The notes: generated by a model not told the origin, from the sequence alone. A stretch of 64,000 nt of DNA from Bradyrhizobium quebecense (GCF_013373795.3 NZ_CP088022.1:3162001-3226000); one strand, 5' to 3'. Positions 18,737 to 28,577 are shown, counted from the first letter of the stretch. Translations and numbers: made by a program.

Positions 18737-19930
18737 ATGATCATGGCGGCGGCAGTTGAAGGCCAGACGGCGGGGACGCGACCATGGCCGAACGCAATCC
18801 GCGTCGCCGGCGTCGACATCTTTCATGACCTCACTGCGGCCGAGGCGACCTGGCGCAGTCTCGAGACACCGCAACACAGCTACACCCCCTATCAGCGCTT
18901 CGATTTCCTCGCCAACTGGCAGCGCCAGGTCGGCGAGCGCGAGGGCCTGCGGCCCTTCATCGTCGTCGCTCATGACAGCGAACGCCGGCCGCTGCTGCTG
19001 TTGCCGCTCGCCGTCGAGCAGCGCCTGGGCGCGAGCTGCGCGGGCTTCATGGGCGGCAAGCATGCAACCTTCAACATGGCGCTGTACGACAAGGACTTCG
19101 CCGCCAACGCAACCGAGGCCGACATCACGGCACTGACCGGATCGATCGCCGAGCGGTCTCGCGTCGACGCGCTCGTGCTGTGTCAGCAGCCGCTGCGCTG
19201 GCAGGACCAGCCCAATCCGCTGGCGTTGCTGCCGCACCAGGCTGCGGTGAACGACTGCCCGCTGCTGATCATCGAGCCCGGCGCGGCACCCGCGGCACTG
19301 ATCAGCAACTCTTTCCGCCGGCGCCTCAAGGGCAAGGAGCGCAAGCTGCAGGCGCTGCCCGGCTACCGCTACCATGTCGCAAGCGACAGCGCCGACGTCT
19401 GCCGCCTGCTCGACTGGTTCTTCCGCGTCAAGCCGCAGCGCATGGCCGAGCAGAAACTGCCCGACGTGTTCGCCGAGCCCGGCGTCGAGCAGTTCATTCG
19501 CAGCGCCTGCCTTGCGCCGCGCGCCGACGGCAAGGGCTACGCGATCGACATCCACGCCCTGGAGTGCGACGAGGAAGTGATCGCGATCTTCGCCGGCGTC
19601 TCCGACGGTCATCGGTTCTCGATGATGTTCAACACTTACACGATGTCGGCGAATTCCAAGTTCAGCCCCGGCCTGATCCTGATGCGCGACATCATCGATC
19701 GCCACGCCGGCCTGAACTACCGCGCCTTCGACCTCGGAATCGGCTCGGACGAGTACAAGCGGCTGTTCTGCAAGAACGACGAAGCGATCGTCGACAGCTT
19801 CATTCCGCTCAGCCTGCGCGGCAAGCCGGCGGCAAGCGCGCTGTCGGCCATCAGCCGCGCCAAGCGCGCCGTGAAGCAAAATCCGGCGCTGTTCGAAATC
19901 GCGCAGAACCTGCGCAGCATGTTCCGCTAA
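18737..19930 (+). CDS. FemAB/BcsL-type GNAT acyltransferase for surface polysaccharide
   Basis: 397 residues from the ATG at 18737. The C-terminal Acetyltransf_6 (CelD/BcsL) domain spans about residues 170-330, with SNSFRRRLKGKERKL and the late motif FDLGIGSDEYKRLFCKND that is typical of this group. These cytoplasmic enzymes N- or O-acylate sugar or peptidoglycan precursors. HfsK of the Caulobacter holdfast pathway is of this class. Here the gene is divergent from the deacetylase-fold gene and a few kb from Wza/Wzz/PGT/polymerase genes, which supports a role in decorating the same polysaccharide. Confidence 0.82.
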   Translation: MIMAAAVEGQTAGTRPWPNAIRVAGVDIFHDLTAAEATWRSLETPQHSYTPYQRFDFLANWQRQVGEREGLRPFIVVAHDSERRPLLLLPLAVEQRLGASCAGFMGGKHATFNMALYDKDFAANATEADITALTGSIAERSRVDALVLCQQPLRWQDQPNPLALLPHQAAVNDCPLLIIEPGAAPAALISNSFRRRLKGKERKLQALPGYRYHVASDSADVCRLLDWFFRVKPQRMAEQKLPDVFAEPGVEQFIRSACLAPRADGKGYAIDIHALECDEEVIAIFAGVSDGHRFSMMFNTYTMSANSKFSPGLILMRDIIDRHAGLNYRAFDLGIGSDEYKRLFCKNDEAIVDSFIPLSLRGKPAASALSAISRAKRAVKQNPALFEIAQNLRSMFR

Positions 19931-19933
19931 GCC

Positions 19934-20872
19934 TCAGCTCGCCGCTTCACCCTGCTCTGCGCCGCCACTCGGTACGCCGAGCCGCCTCATCGCGTCGAAT
20001 AGCAGCGCCGCGGCAGGTGACAGCGCACGCTTGCGCAGCTTGATCAGGCCATAATTCTCCAGCAGGAGCCGGTCGCGAAGACGCAGCATCTTGAACCGCT
20101 GCGGGTCGACCAGATCGAACACCAGCATGGGAACCGGCACGATCGCGTCGATACCGGCGGCGATTCCAACCGAGGCAAAGAACGACTCGGTGTTGATGAC
20201 CCGGCGCGGCGGCGTCACGCCGCGGCTCATGAACAGCCTCTCCAGCGCCTGGCGCATGAAGGATTCCCGCGGCTGGCAAATCCACTGCTGGTCGGCCATG
20301 TTCTCCAGCTCGACGGTCTCGCGGCCGACCAATGGATGCTCGGCACGAACCAGCAGCACCGCCTCTTCTGCGCCGATCTCATAATAGTCGAATTGCCGGG
20401 GGTCGATGCCGGCCGGAATCCTGGCGACGACGAAGTCGAACTCGAGCGCGAGCAGACGCGTGATCAATGGCGGGCTGGTGCTGACATCGAGCGAGATGTT
20501 CACCCGGTTCAGCTTCTCGCCGAGATACTGGATCACGTCGACGACCAGGTCGATGCTGGGCTTGGCGACTGTTCCGACGGAGACGGTGCCGAGCTCGCCG
20601 GACTTGTAGCCCGCGAACTCGTCGGTGACCTGGTCGAGATCGGCCAGCACGCTCTTGCCGCCGCGAATCAGGATCGAGCCATAGGCGGTGGGCTCGACGC
20701 CGCGCGCCGTCCGCTCAAACAGGGGAACCCGCGCCAGCGCCTCGATTTCGGCGAGCATCTTCGATGCCGCAGACTGGGTGATGTTCAACCGCTCGGCCGC
20801 CAGCTGCAGCTTGCGCTCATTGTCGAGAGCGACCAGCAGGCGCAGCTGGCGCAATTTCAGGTTATTGATCAC
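19934..20872 (-). CDS. LysR family transcriptional regulator
   Basis: 312 residues, GTG start. An N-terminal helix-turn-helix (LRQLRLLVALDNERKLQLAAERLNITQSAASKMLAEIEAL) precedes a periplasmic-binding-protein-like effector domain from about residue 90. It is divergently oriented to the MFS transporter gene, and a T-N11-A box lies between them, so it probably controls that transporter and itself. The effector is unknown. It converges on the acyltransferase gene with a 3-bp gap. Confidence 0.93.
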   Translation of the reverse strand: MINNLKLRQLRLLVALDNERKLQLAAERLNITQSAASKMLAEIEALARVPLFERTARGVEPTAYGSILIRGGKSVLADLDQVTDEFAGYKSGELGTVSVGTVAKPSIDLVVDVIQYLGEKLNRVNISLDVSTSPPLITRLLALEFDFVVARIPAGIDPRQFDYYEIGAEEAVLLVRAEHPLVGRETVELENMADQQWICQPRESFMRQALERLFMSRGVTPPRRVINTESFFASVGIAAGIDAIVPVPMLVFDLVDPQRFKMLRLRDRLLLENYGLIKLRKRALSPAAALLFDAMRRLGVPSGGAEQGEAAS

Positions 20873-20906
20873 GGCCTGCTACCATCCTGCCCGGCAAGGG
20901 CCTCTT

Positions 20907-20998
20907 CGTTCCGATTAAATCGGAACGGGGCTCCAGATTCTGTCTTGACACGTTTTCCTGCCGCGAACCGGTATCCACTTCGCTGGAAAACGCTCTGG
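20907..20998 (+). repeat. Compound palindromic repeat, family B (copy 2)
   Basis: A leading palindrome (CGTTCCGATT-AA-ATCGGAACG) is followed by the conserved tail: TTGACACGTTTTCCTG, CGCGAACCGGTATCC, CGCTGGAAAACGCTCTGG. It is in the same orientation as copy 1 and sits in the LysR-MFS intergenic space, close to the LysR start. Confidence 0.83.
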
Positions 20999-21096
20999 GG
21001 TTCCCGCGTTTATACCGCGGTGCATCATGACAGTTTCGCCGTGGCTCCATTCCCAAATGCCATTAGTCACGCGGCTGTCGATTACACAACAATGAA

Positions 21097-21109
21097 TGCA
21101 ATACTTGCA
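21097..21109. promoter_or_regulatory. LysR-type operator (T-N11-A box) upstream of MFS transporter
   Basis: TGCAA-TAC-TTGCA is a perfect interrupted palindrome and fits the T-N11-A rule for LysR-type regulators. It sits 97 bp before the MFS start and about 225 bp from the LysR start. The rest of the 333-bp gap holds repeat copy B2 and no other clear signal. Confidence 0.5.
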
Positions 21110-21205
21110 AGGGCAAGGCGACGGACCGCTGCGGGTGCACCAAGTGCCACCCCGGGCAGCGCGATTACCGTGCGCCGAATCGAAAAACCGGAAGGGATGG
21201 GAACG

Positions 21206-22534
21206 ATGAGCGACGATGTCGAGAAGCGCGCAATCGGAAAGATGATGCGGCGGCTGATTCCGTTCCTCATCCTGTGTTACTTCGTGGCCTATCTCGATCG
21301 CGTCAATGTCGGCTTCGCCAAGCTGCACATGAACACGGCGCTTGGCCTCAGCGAAGCCGCCTACGGGCTCGGCGCGGGCCTGTTCTTCGTCGGCTACTTC
21401 TTCTTCGAAGTGCCCTCCAACATCCTTCTGGAACGGTTTGGCGCGCGGCGCTGGATCGCCCGCATCATGATCAGCTGGGGTATCGTCTCGGCGGCATTCG
21501 CGTTCATCCCGCAGATGTCCACGGCGAGCGGTCTCTCGAGCGAGTGGATCTTCTACTTCCTTCGCCTGCTGCTCGGCGCCTGCGAGGCCGGCTTCTTCCC
21601 CGGCATCATCTTCTATCTGACGCTCTGGTTCCCGACGATCTATCGGGCCCGCGTCATCAGCCTGTTCATGCTCGCGATCCCGATCTCGAGCATCATCGGG
21701 GCGCCGATCTCGGGCCTGCTGCTCAACCTGTCCGGAGGCGGCCTGACCGGGTGGCAGTGGCTGTTCATCTGCGAAGCGCTGCCGTCGGTCCTGGTCGGCT
21801 TCGCCGTGCTCGCCCTCCTGCCCGACTTCCCGCGTCAGGCGACCTGGCTGCAGCCCGACGAGGTCAAATGGGTTCAGAACACCCTTGAGATCGAGCGGCA
21901 GAAGAAGGAAGCGGTGGAGCACATCTCGGTGCTGCAATCGCTCACCGATTCGCGCGTGCTGGCCTGCGCCTTCGTCTACTTCTGCCTCAATGCAGCGAGC
22001 TACGGCGTCGCGTTCTTCCTGCCCACCATCATCAAGGCGTTTGGCGTCACCGACACCCAGACCGGCCTGATCGCAGCGCTGCCTTTCGTGTTCGGTGCGG
22101 TCGGCATGGTGCTGCTCGGCCGCCATTCCGACAAGACCGGTGAGCGGCGCTACCATGTCGCCGGCGCACTCGTGCTCGCCGCCGTCGGCATCGGCCTGGC
22201 CGGACTGGTCTCTAGTCCCGTGCTGATCATCGGCCTGCTCTGCCTCGCGCAGATCGGCGTTTCGGCTGTGCCGCCGATGTTCTGGCCGATGCCGGCCAGC
22301 ATTCTGAACGGCGCCTCGGCCGCGGCCGGCATTGCCGCGATCAACTCGCTCGGCAATCTGTCGGGCTTCGCGGGCCCGTTCGCCATGGGCTATCTGAAGG
22401 ATCTGACCGGTGGATTCACAGCAGGCCTGCTGCTGCTCGCGGTCGTCGGATTGATCGGCGCGCTGGTCACGATCAGGCTGCGGATCGATCCGGTCCTCGA
22501 GCGATCGATGCGCGAGCCGATGATGGCGCACTGA
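21206..22534 (+). CDS. MFS transporter, anion:cation symporter (ACS/phthalate permease) family
   Basis: 442 residues from the ATG at 21206, which has GGAAGG at a suitable distance; an ATG nine bases earlier is too close to that site. Twelve membrane helices are predicted. Signatures include YLDRVNVGFAKLHMN in helix 1 and GLGAGLFFVGYFFFEVPSNILLERFGARRW around helices 2-3, both typical of ACS-family permeases for organic anions such as hexuronates, phthalate or tartrate. Substrate unknown. It is paired with a divergent LysR regulator, and the pair separates two parts of the polysaccharide region. Confidence 0.9.
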   Translation: MSDDVEKRAIGKMMRRLIPFLILCYFVAYLDRVNVGFAKLHMNTALGLSEAAYGLGAGLFFVGYFFFEVPSNILLERFGARRWIARIMISWGIVSAAFAFIPQMSTASGLSSEWIFYFLRLLLGACEAGFFPGIIFYLTLWFPTIYRARVISLFMLAIPISSIIGAPISGLLLNLSGGGLTGWQWLFICEALPSVLVGFAVLALLPDFPRQATWLQPDEVKWVQNTLEIERQKKEAVEHISVLQSLTDSRVLACAFVYFCLNAASYGVAFFLPTIIKAFGVTDTQTGLIAALPFVFGAVGMVLLGRHSDKTGERRYHVAGALVLAAVGIGLAGLVSSPVLIIGLLCLAQIGVSAVPPMFWPMPASILNGASAAAGIAAINSLGNLSGFAGPFAMGYLKDLTGGFTAGLLLLAVVGLIGALVTIRLRIDPVLERSMREPMMAH

Positions 22535-22622
22535 GGCGCCATCACGAAGCATGTGAAGCGGCCTCCCAAAGCGAAGCGCGAATGACGTCTCAATCTGAGC
22601 TCATCGCGCCTTGGGGGTCCGG

Positions 22623-24959
22623 TCAGGCCGCCACCACGCGCGGACCCGCCACGACCGTTTCCGACGGCGCGCAGGGCTGGCTCAGCATCGTCACCTCGGA
22701 GAAACCGACGGCCCTGAGCTGATCGACCATCGAGCGGCGGGCATCCTGCGCCATGCCGGCGTCGGGCACGACGACAGCTTGCGCCTTTGCGGTCAGCAGC
22801 TCGGCCGGCAGGTCGACGGCCGTGCCGGCGTCGAGCAGCACGTGGTCGTAGACCCGGAGCAGCGCGTCGATCGCAAGCGCCAGCCGCGGCGATTGCAGAT
22901 GCGAGCGATCGAAGCCCGGACGCCCGGCGCTGACGATCTGAACCCGCGACTGCCGATCCTTGGTGATGATCTGTGCGAACGTCGCCTCGCCCTGCATCAA
23001 TTCAGCAAGGCCGGGCGCGCCGGGATCGACCGTGGCCGCCGTCAGCGCCGGCGAGGACGCGACAAGATCGACCACCACGACCTTGGCCTGACGCGCCATC
23101 AGACGGGCCAGCGTCAGCACAGTCAGCGTGACGCTCTCGGCGGCAGCCGGGCCGAGCACCGTGACCTTGTGGGCGGCTGGACCGGCCGCGACCAGACGCT
23201 CGGCCAGCTCATCGATCTCGTTGGCCGTCCGGGCGGGCGCAGGCTGCGGCTCGCTGACGACCGGCTCATATGCAACTGCGGGGTCGGGCCTCAGATCAGG
23301 CTCGGGCGACAGGCTGGGCGCGAGCGGCGACGCGAGCTCAGATTCAGGCGGCGGCGTCAGTGCCGGCTCGTCGACAGTTGCGGTTTCCATGACCGGTTCT
23401 CGGCGCCGGATCACTGCGGCGGCCGGCGCGAAGGCACGACCCACCGCGCCGGGCGCGGAGATGCGCAGCAGCTCGCCGGTGATGATGATGCCGGCCGACA
23501 GCAGCAGCGTCGCCAGTGTCGCGATCAGCACGATCGGCAGCTTCTTCGGATAGGCCGGCGTGTTCGAGACCGTGGCGCGCGAGATGATGCGGCCGTCGGT
23601 CGGCGCGGCCTCGATGTTCTCGCGTGCGGTCGCCTCGCGATATTTTGCGAGATAAGCTTCCAGCAGATCGCGCTGCGCCTTGGCTTCACGCTCGAATCCG
23701 CGCAGCTGCACGTCCTGGCTGTTGCTCGACGACGCCTGCTTCTTCGATTGATCCAGGCCCACTTGCAGCGCCTGGACCCGGCCATCGGCGACGCGGGCGT
23801 CGTTGTCCAGCGAGCGCGAAATCTTGCCTGCTTCCTCGCGCAATTGGCGGTCGAGGTCGGCGATCTGCGCCTTCAGTTCTTTGATGCGCGGATGGTTGTC
23901 GAGCAGCGTCGACGACTGCTCGGCGAGCTGTGCGCGCAGCGTGCCGCGCTGTTCGGCGAGCCGGCGGATCAGCTCGGAATTGAGCACTTCCGTGGCCTCG
24001 ATCGGCTTGCCGCCCTGAAGCATCTCGCGGATCAGGCGCGCCTTGGTCTCGGCATCCGCCTTCAGCGCGCGGGCATTGTTGAGCTGCGTGTTCAGCTCGC
24101 CCATCTGCTGGTTCGACAGCGGGATGTTGTTGGTGCCGACGAACAGGCTCGACTTGGAGCGGAATTCCTCGACCCGCGAATCCGCTTCCGCGACCTTGCT
24201 GCGCAGCTTGTCGATCTCGCCCAGCAGCCAGGTGCTGGCGGACTTGGCCTGGTCCTGCCGCGCCGCCTGCTGCAGCACCAGATAACCGTCGGCAATCGAG
24301 TTGGCGACACGCGCCGCAAGCTCGGGATCCTCCGACTGGAATTCGATCACCATGACGCGCGACTTGTCGACCGCATAGGCCTGGAAGCGCTCGTAAAAGG
24401 AATCGAGCACCCGCTCTTCCGGCGTCAGGCTGAACGGGTCACGGCCGATGCCGAACAGCGCCAGCAGCGACTTCAGGGGGGAAAAGCCCCGCAGCACCGG
24501 ATCGAACTCGGGGCGCTCGGCGAGCTTGTTCTTCTTGATGATGTCGCGGGCGAGATCGCGCGACAGCAGCAGTTGCACCTGGCTGGTCACGGCCTCGGCG
24601 TCGAGCGAGGTGCGCTCGAGGTCGCGCTCGCCGTTCGGGCGCAGGAAGGCGTTCTCGCGATTGTCGATCAGGATTCGCGCTTCCGACTTGTAGCGCGGCG
24701 TCACGACGTTGACGGCGGCAAGCGACAGCGCAAACGCGAACACGGTCGGCACGATGATCCAGCTTCGCTTGCGCGCCAGCGCGCGCCCGAGCACATACAG
24801 ATCGAGATCAGTCGCCTCCGCTGGACGCGCCGTCTTGTCAGGGGCTGATATCGGCGAAGCTGGCCTCGCAACGGCTTCGGCAGTAACGGGCGCAGACTTC
24901 GGTAACGCCCGTTGCACCGCGGCCTTTTCCTTGCCTCCATGCCAGAATGCAAAACGCAT
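22623..24959 (-). CDS. Wzz/ExoP-like polysaccharide co-polymerase with degenerate BY-kinase domain
   Basis: 778 residues from the ATG at 24959, which has GGGAG six bases upstream; an ATG at 24989 is the longer alternative. Order: cytoplasmic N-terminus, first membrane helix (about 65-85), Wzz domain with long coiled coil (about 90-460), second helix, Pro/Glu-rich linker, then a C-terminal ParA/BY-kinase-like domain. In that last domain the Walker A position reads VTVLGPAAAESVTLTVLT, with no GKS/T and no lysine. The Walker A' and B strands (VVVVDLVASS, HVLLDAGTAVD) remain, and there is no terminal Tyr cluster. It likely sets chain length and export with Wza but cannot act as a normal kinase. 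It is divergent from the Wza-like gene. Confidence 0.85.
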   Translation of the reverse strand: MRFAFWHGGKEKAAVQRALPKSAPVTAEAVARPASPISAPDKTARPAEATDLDLYVLGRALARKRSWIIVPTVFAFALSLAAVNVVTPRYKSEARILIDNRENAFLRPNGERDLERTSLDAEAVTSQVQLLLSRDLARDIIKKNKLAERPEFDPVLRGFSPLKSLLALFGIGRDPFSLTPEERVLDSFYERFQAYAVDKSRVMVIEFQSEDPELAARVANSIADGYLVLQQAARQDQAKSASTWLLGEIDKLRSKVAEADSRVEEFRSKSSLFVGTNNIPLSNQQMGELNTQLNNARALKADAETKARLIREMLQGGKPIEATEVLNSELIRRLAEQRGTLRAQLAEQSSTLLDNHPRIKELKAQIADLDRQLREEAGKISRSLDNDARVADGRVQALQVGLDQSKKQASSSNSQDVQLRGFEREAKAQRDLLEAYLAKYREATARENIEAAPTDGRIISRATVSNTPAYPKKLPIVLIATLATLLLSAGIIITGELLRISAPGAVGRAFAPAAAVIRRREPVMETATVDEPALTPPPESELASPLAPSLSPEPDLRPDPAVAYEPVVSEPQPAPARTANEIDELAERLVAAGPAAHKVTVLGPAAAESVTLTVLTLARLMARQAKVVVVDLVASSPALTAATVDPGAPGLAELMQGEATFAQIITKDRQSRVQIVSAGRPGFDRSHLQSPRLALAIDALLRVYDHVLLDAGTAVDLPAELLTAKAQAVVVPDAGMAQDARRSMVDQLRAVGFSEVTMLSQPCAPSETVVAGPRVVAA

Positions 24960-25134
24960 AACGAACTCCCGCGGACGCCGCGATTCCATCTCAATGGCCG
25001 CGATTACAGTCCATTAAGGTTGCTGCTGGGTTAATCGACGCGGTTGACGGATGCGGCGGCCACCACCACTCCGTCATCGTTTGTTAACCATGAGTGCCGT
25101 TAATCGATGCCGATATTGTTGCGGGATTCCTCAC

Positions 25135-25773
25135 ATGCGCGATCTGCGCGCTCCCCTCGTTTGTCTGATTGCTGCGCTCGCGCTGTCGGGCTGCATGGGC
25201 CGGACGTCGCCGGTTGCCGGCGACCCGGCCCTCGATTCGATGGCGTATGGGCAGCAAGGCTTCGCTGTGCCCGCGCCGATGGCCGTGGCCTATGCCGATC
25301 CCGCGCCGACGCGTGAGGCCTATAATCTTGGCCCCGGCGACAAGCTTCGCGTCGTGGTCTATGGCCAGGAAGGCCTGACCAATTCCTATGCTATCGATGC
25401 CGCCGGCGCGATCACCATGCCGCTGATCGGCTCGGTGCCGGCGCGCGGCCGCACTCCTGCCGGACTCGCCGCCGAGATCACGGGACGGCTGCGCAACGGC
25501 TACATCCGCGAGCCTTCGGTGGCGGTCGAGATCGAGGCCTACCGCCCGTTCTTCATCCTCGGTGAGGTCGCAGCCCCCGGCCAATATCCGTATGTACCCA
25601 ACATGACGGTCGAGAGCGCGGTGGCGATCGCCGGCGGCTTCTCGCCGCGCGCCCAGCGCGACCAGGTCACCCTCACCCATACCGATGCATCGGGCGCCGG
25701 CCGCTTTGTCGTTCCCTTGGGCACGCCGATCGGGCCCGGCGACACCGTCTTCGTCGGCGAACGCTGGTTCTGA
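25135..25773 (+). CDS. Wza-like polysaccharide export lipoprotein
   Basis: 213 residues from the ATG at 25135; a longer in-frame start is rejected because the lipoprotein signal begins here. The signal MRDLRAPLVCLIAALALSGC ends in an LSGC lipobox, so the protein is lipid-anchored in the outer membrane. The polysaccharide-export domain starts at YNLGPGDKLRVVVYGQEGL, and a SLBB-type segment follows (FFILGEVAAPGQYPY). It lacks the long C-terminal part of E. coli Wza, like the short GumB/ExoF-type members. It is followed 3 bp later by the glycosyltransferase gene. Confidence 0.88.
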   Translation: MRDLRAPLVCLIAALALSGCMGRTSPVAGDPALDSMAYGQQGFAVPAPMAVAYADPAPTREAYNLGPGDKLRVVVYGQEGLTNSYAIDAAGAITMPLIGSVPARGRTPAGLAAEITGRLRNGYIREPSVAVEIEAYRPFFILGEVAAPGQYPYVPNMTVESAVAIAGGFSPRAQRDQVTLTHTDASGAGRFVVPLGTPIGPGDTVFVGERWF

Positions 25774-25776
25774 TCG

Positions 25777-26916
25777 ATGGCACAGGATCAAAATCAGGAA
25801 CGGCCGCTCCGCATCCTGCATGTCGTCCGTGCCCCGGTCGGCGGCATCATCCGTCACATCCTCGATGTCGCCAACGGCCAGATCGAACGCGGTCACCATG
25901 TCGGCATCGTCGCCGACAGCCTGACCGGCGGCACGCGGGCTGACGCGGTCCTCGCCGAGATCGAACCGCGCCTCAAGCTCGGTGTCCACCGGGTGGCGAT
26001 ACGCCGCGAGCCGCGCTTCGCTGACTTCATGGTCTGGGCGCATATCGCCGGCCTGATCCGGAAACTGAAGCCCGATGTCGTACATGGTCATGGCGCCAAG
26101 GCCGGCGCCTATGTCCGGCTGCGGCGGCGCTCGAACAAGGTGATCCGGGTCTACACGCCGCACGGCGGCTCGCTGCACTATCCGCTCGACACCTGGAAGG
26201 GCCGCTTCTACAGCCAGCTCGAGCGCACGCTGATGAACAGTACCGACCTGTTCCTGTTCGAGAGCGCGTTTGCCCGCGACACCTATCAGCGCACCGTAGG
26301 CAAGCCCTCAGGCCTCGTCCGCTGCGTCTTCAACGGCGTCACGTCGGAGGAATTCGAACCGGTCGCCAAGGCCGACGACGCCTCCGACGTGGCCTATGTC
26401 GGCGAATTCCGGCGCATCAAGGGTGCCGACCTCCTGATCGACGCGGTCGCCAAGCTGCGCGCCGACGGCAAGCCGGTGACGCTGACGCTCGGCGGCGACG
26501 GCGAGGAGTTCGAACGGCTCAAGGAGCAGGTGAAGCGGCTGTCGCTCGGCGACGCCGTCCGCTTCATCGGCCACGTCAAGGCGCGCTTCGGCTTCTCGAA
26601 GGGCAGCGTTCTGGTGGTTCCTTCACGGGGCGATTCGATGCCTTATGTGGTGATCGAGGCCGGCGCGGCGGGAATTCCGATGATCGCCGCCAATGTCGGC
26701 GGCATCCCGGAGATCTTCGATACCCATACCGACGCGCTGTTCGCGCCCAGCAACGCCGGCGCGATGGCCGACGCCATCAAGGCCGCACTCGACAATCCCG
26801 CCGCGACCGCGGCGCGCGCCGAGCAACTGCGCGAACGGATTTCCGAACATTTCTCGCAGAGTGCGATGGTCGAGGGCGTGCTGGCCGGCTATCGCGACGC
26901 ATTTGCCAAACATTAA
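25777..26916 (+). CDS. GT4-family glycosyltransferase
   Basis: 379 residues. GT-B fold: an N-terminal LRILHVVRAPVGGIIRHILDVANG with the glycine-rich acceptor loop, PDVVHGHGAKAGAY, then a C-terminal donor domain with VGEFRRIKGADLLIDA and the EX7E-region VVPSRGDSMPYVVIEAGAAGIPMIA. It transfers a sugar from a nucleotide donor to a lipid-linked intermediate at the inner membrane. It starts 3 bp after the Wza-like gene, so the two are one operon, probably continuing to the sugar-phosphate transferase 115 bp on. Confidence 0.9.
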   Translation: MAQDQNQERPLRILHVVRAPVGGIIRHILDVANGQIERGHHVGIVADSLTGGTRADAVLAEIEPRLKLGVHRVAIRREPRFADFMVWAHIAGLIRKLKPDVVHGHGAKAGAYVRLRRRSNKVIRVYTPHGGSLHYPLDTWKGRFYSQLERTLMNSTDLFLFESAFARDTYQRTVGKPSGLVRCVFNGVTSEEFEPVAKADDASDVAYVGEFRRIKGADLLIDAVAKLRADGKPVTLTLGGDGEEFERLKEQVKRLSLGDAVRFIGHVKARFGFSKGSVLVVPSRGDSMPYVVIEAGAAGIPMIAANVGGIPEIFDTHTDALFAPSNAGAMADAIKAALDNPAATAARAEQLRERISEHFSQSAMVEGVLAGYRDAFAKH

Positions 26917-27031
26917 CCATTTCTTGCACACGTAACCGTTTCTTCCGATTTGTCCCCTTAAGTCACGTCCGGGGGAATTTCGCTGTTGCGCGCGGATGCC
27001 CATCTGCTCGCGCAGGAATGGACGTGGACTC

Positions 27032-28573
27032 GTGGAACCGTTTAACGCACGCTCGATGCTAGATGCCGCTGCGTCTGCGACGGCCGCTCAGCCGCAGGTC
27101 GAACGACGCCGCCGTCTGTCGCCGGCCGCGCTCGCCGTTACCAATCAAAAAGTTCGCGGCGCCTACTCACCGGTCGTAATCGCCGGCGTGGTTCGCCTTA
27201 CCGATTTCGTGCTGCTCAGCCTGGTCGGCGTCGGGCTCTATCTCGCCTATGTCAGGCCGTTCGCCGGCGGCATCCACTGGGGATACATCGGTTCGATCCT
27301 CGGCATGTCGGCTGCGGCGGTGGTCTGCTTCCAGGCCGCCGACATCTATCAGGTGCAGATCTTCCGCGGCCAGCTCCGCCAGATGACGCGGATGATCTCG
27401 TCATGGGCCGTCGTGTTCCTGCTGTTCATCGGCGTCTCCTTTCTGGCCAAGCTCGGCGGCGAGGTGTCGCGGGTCTGGCTGTCGTCGTTCTTCTGCGTCG
27501 GCCTCGCGGTGCTGATCGCCGAACGGCTGGCGCTGCGCTCGATGGTGCGCGCCTGGGCGCATGACGGCCGGCTCGACCGCCGCACCATCATCGTCGGTGC
27601 CGACCAGAACGGCGAGAAGCTGATCGAGGCGCTCAATGCCGACGATGATTCCGACATCCACGTGCTCGGCGTGTTCGACGACCGCAATGACGCCCGCGCG
27701 ATGGACACCTGTGCCGGCTCACCGAAGCTCGGCAAGGTCGACGACATCGTCGAATTCGCCCGCCGCACCCGCGTCGACCTCGTGCTGTTTGCGCTGCCGA
27801 TCTCGGCGGAGACCCGCATCCTGGAGATGCTGAAGAAGCTCTGGGTGCTACCGGTCGACATCCGCCTGTCGGCCCATACCAACAAGCTACGCTTCCGCCC
27901 CCGCTCCTATTCCTATGTCGGTAAGGTGCCGACGCTCGACGTATTCGAGGCGCCGATCACCGACTGGGATCTGGTGCTGAAATGGCTGTTCGACCGCGTG
28001 GTCGGCGGCCTGGCCCTGCTTGCGGCACTGCCGGTGCTCGGACTGGTGGCGCTTGCGGTGAAGCTCGACAGCCCCGGCCCGGTGCTGTTCCGCCAGAAGC
28101 GCTTCGGCTTCAACAATGAGCGGATCGACGTCTACAAGTTTCGCTCGCTCTACCATCACCAGGCCGATCCGACCGCCTCCAAGGTGGTGACCAAGAACGA
28201 TCCGCGCGTTACCCGCGTCGGCCGCTTCATCCGCAAGAGCTCGCTCGACGAATTGCCGCAGCTGTTCAATGTCGTGCTGAAGGGCAATCTCTCGCTGGTC
28301 GGCCCGCGTCCGCACGCCGTGCAGAGCAAGCTGGAGAACCGCCTGTTCGACGAGGCCGTCGACGGCTACTTCGCCCGCCACCGCGTCAAGCCCGGCATCA
28401 CCGGCTGGGCGCAGATCAACGGCTGGCGCGGCGAGGTCGACACCGACGAGAAGATCCAGAAGCGCGTCGAATACGACCTCTATTACATCGAGAACTGGTC
28501 GGTGCTGTTCGACCTCTACATCCTGCTCAAGACCCCGTTCTCGCTGCTGACCAAGAGCGAGAACGCGTACTGA
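27032..28573 (+). CDS. Undecaprenyl-phosphate sugar phosphotransferase (WcaJ/HfsE-like initiating transferase)
   Basis: 513 residues from the GTG at 27032. An ATG at 26996 (12 codons longer) and an ATG at 27056 are alternatives, and no start has a strong ribosome-binding site. Four N-terminal membrane helices precede a CoA-binding-3-like domain ([19 protein letters not shown]) and a fifth helix. The catalytic bacterial sugar transferase domain has [33 protein letters not shown] and [16 protein letters not shown]. It loads the first sugar-1-phosphate onto undecaprenyl phosphate and so starts the repeat unit. Confidence 0.9.
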   Translation: MEPFNARSMLDAAASATAAQPQVERRRRLSPAALAVTNQKVRGAYSPVVIAGVVRLTDFVLLSLVGVGLYLAYVRPFAGGIHWGYIGSILGMSAAAVVCFQAADIYQVQIFRGQLRQMTRMISSWAVVFLLFIGVSFLAKLGGEVSRVWLSSFFCVGLAVLIAERLALRSMVRAWAHDGRLDRRTIIVGADQNGEKLIEALNADDDSDIHVLGVFDDRNDARAMDTCAGSPKLGKVDDIVEFARRTRVDLVLFALPISAETRILEMLKKLWVLPVDIRLSAHTNKLRFRPRSYSYVGKVPTLDVFEAPITDWDLVLKWLFDRVVGGLALLAALPVLGLVALAVKLDSPGPVLFRQKRFGFNNERIDVYKFRSLYHHQADPTASKVVTKNDPRVTRVGRFIRKSSLDELPQLFNVVLKGNLSLVGPRPHAVQSKLENRLFDEAVDGYFARHRVKPGITGWAQINGWRGEVDTDEKIQKRVEYDLYYIENWSVLFDLYILLKTPFSLLTKSENAY

Positions 28574-28577
28574 GATC

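Noticed and set aside
20336-21205. N-terminal 290 codons of the long open frame that continues into the MFS gene
   Set aside because: This part is antisense to lysR and crosses a family B repeat; the transporter's first helix and ribosome-binding site are at 21206.
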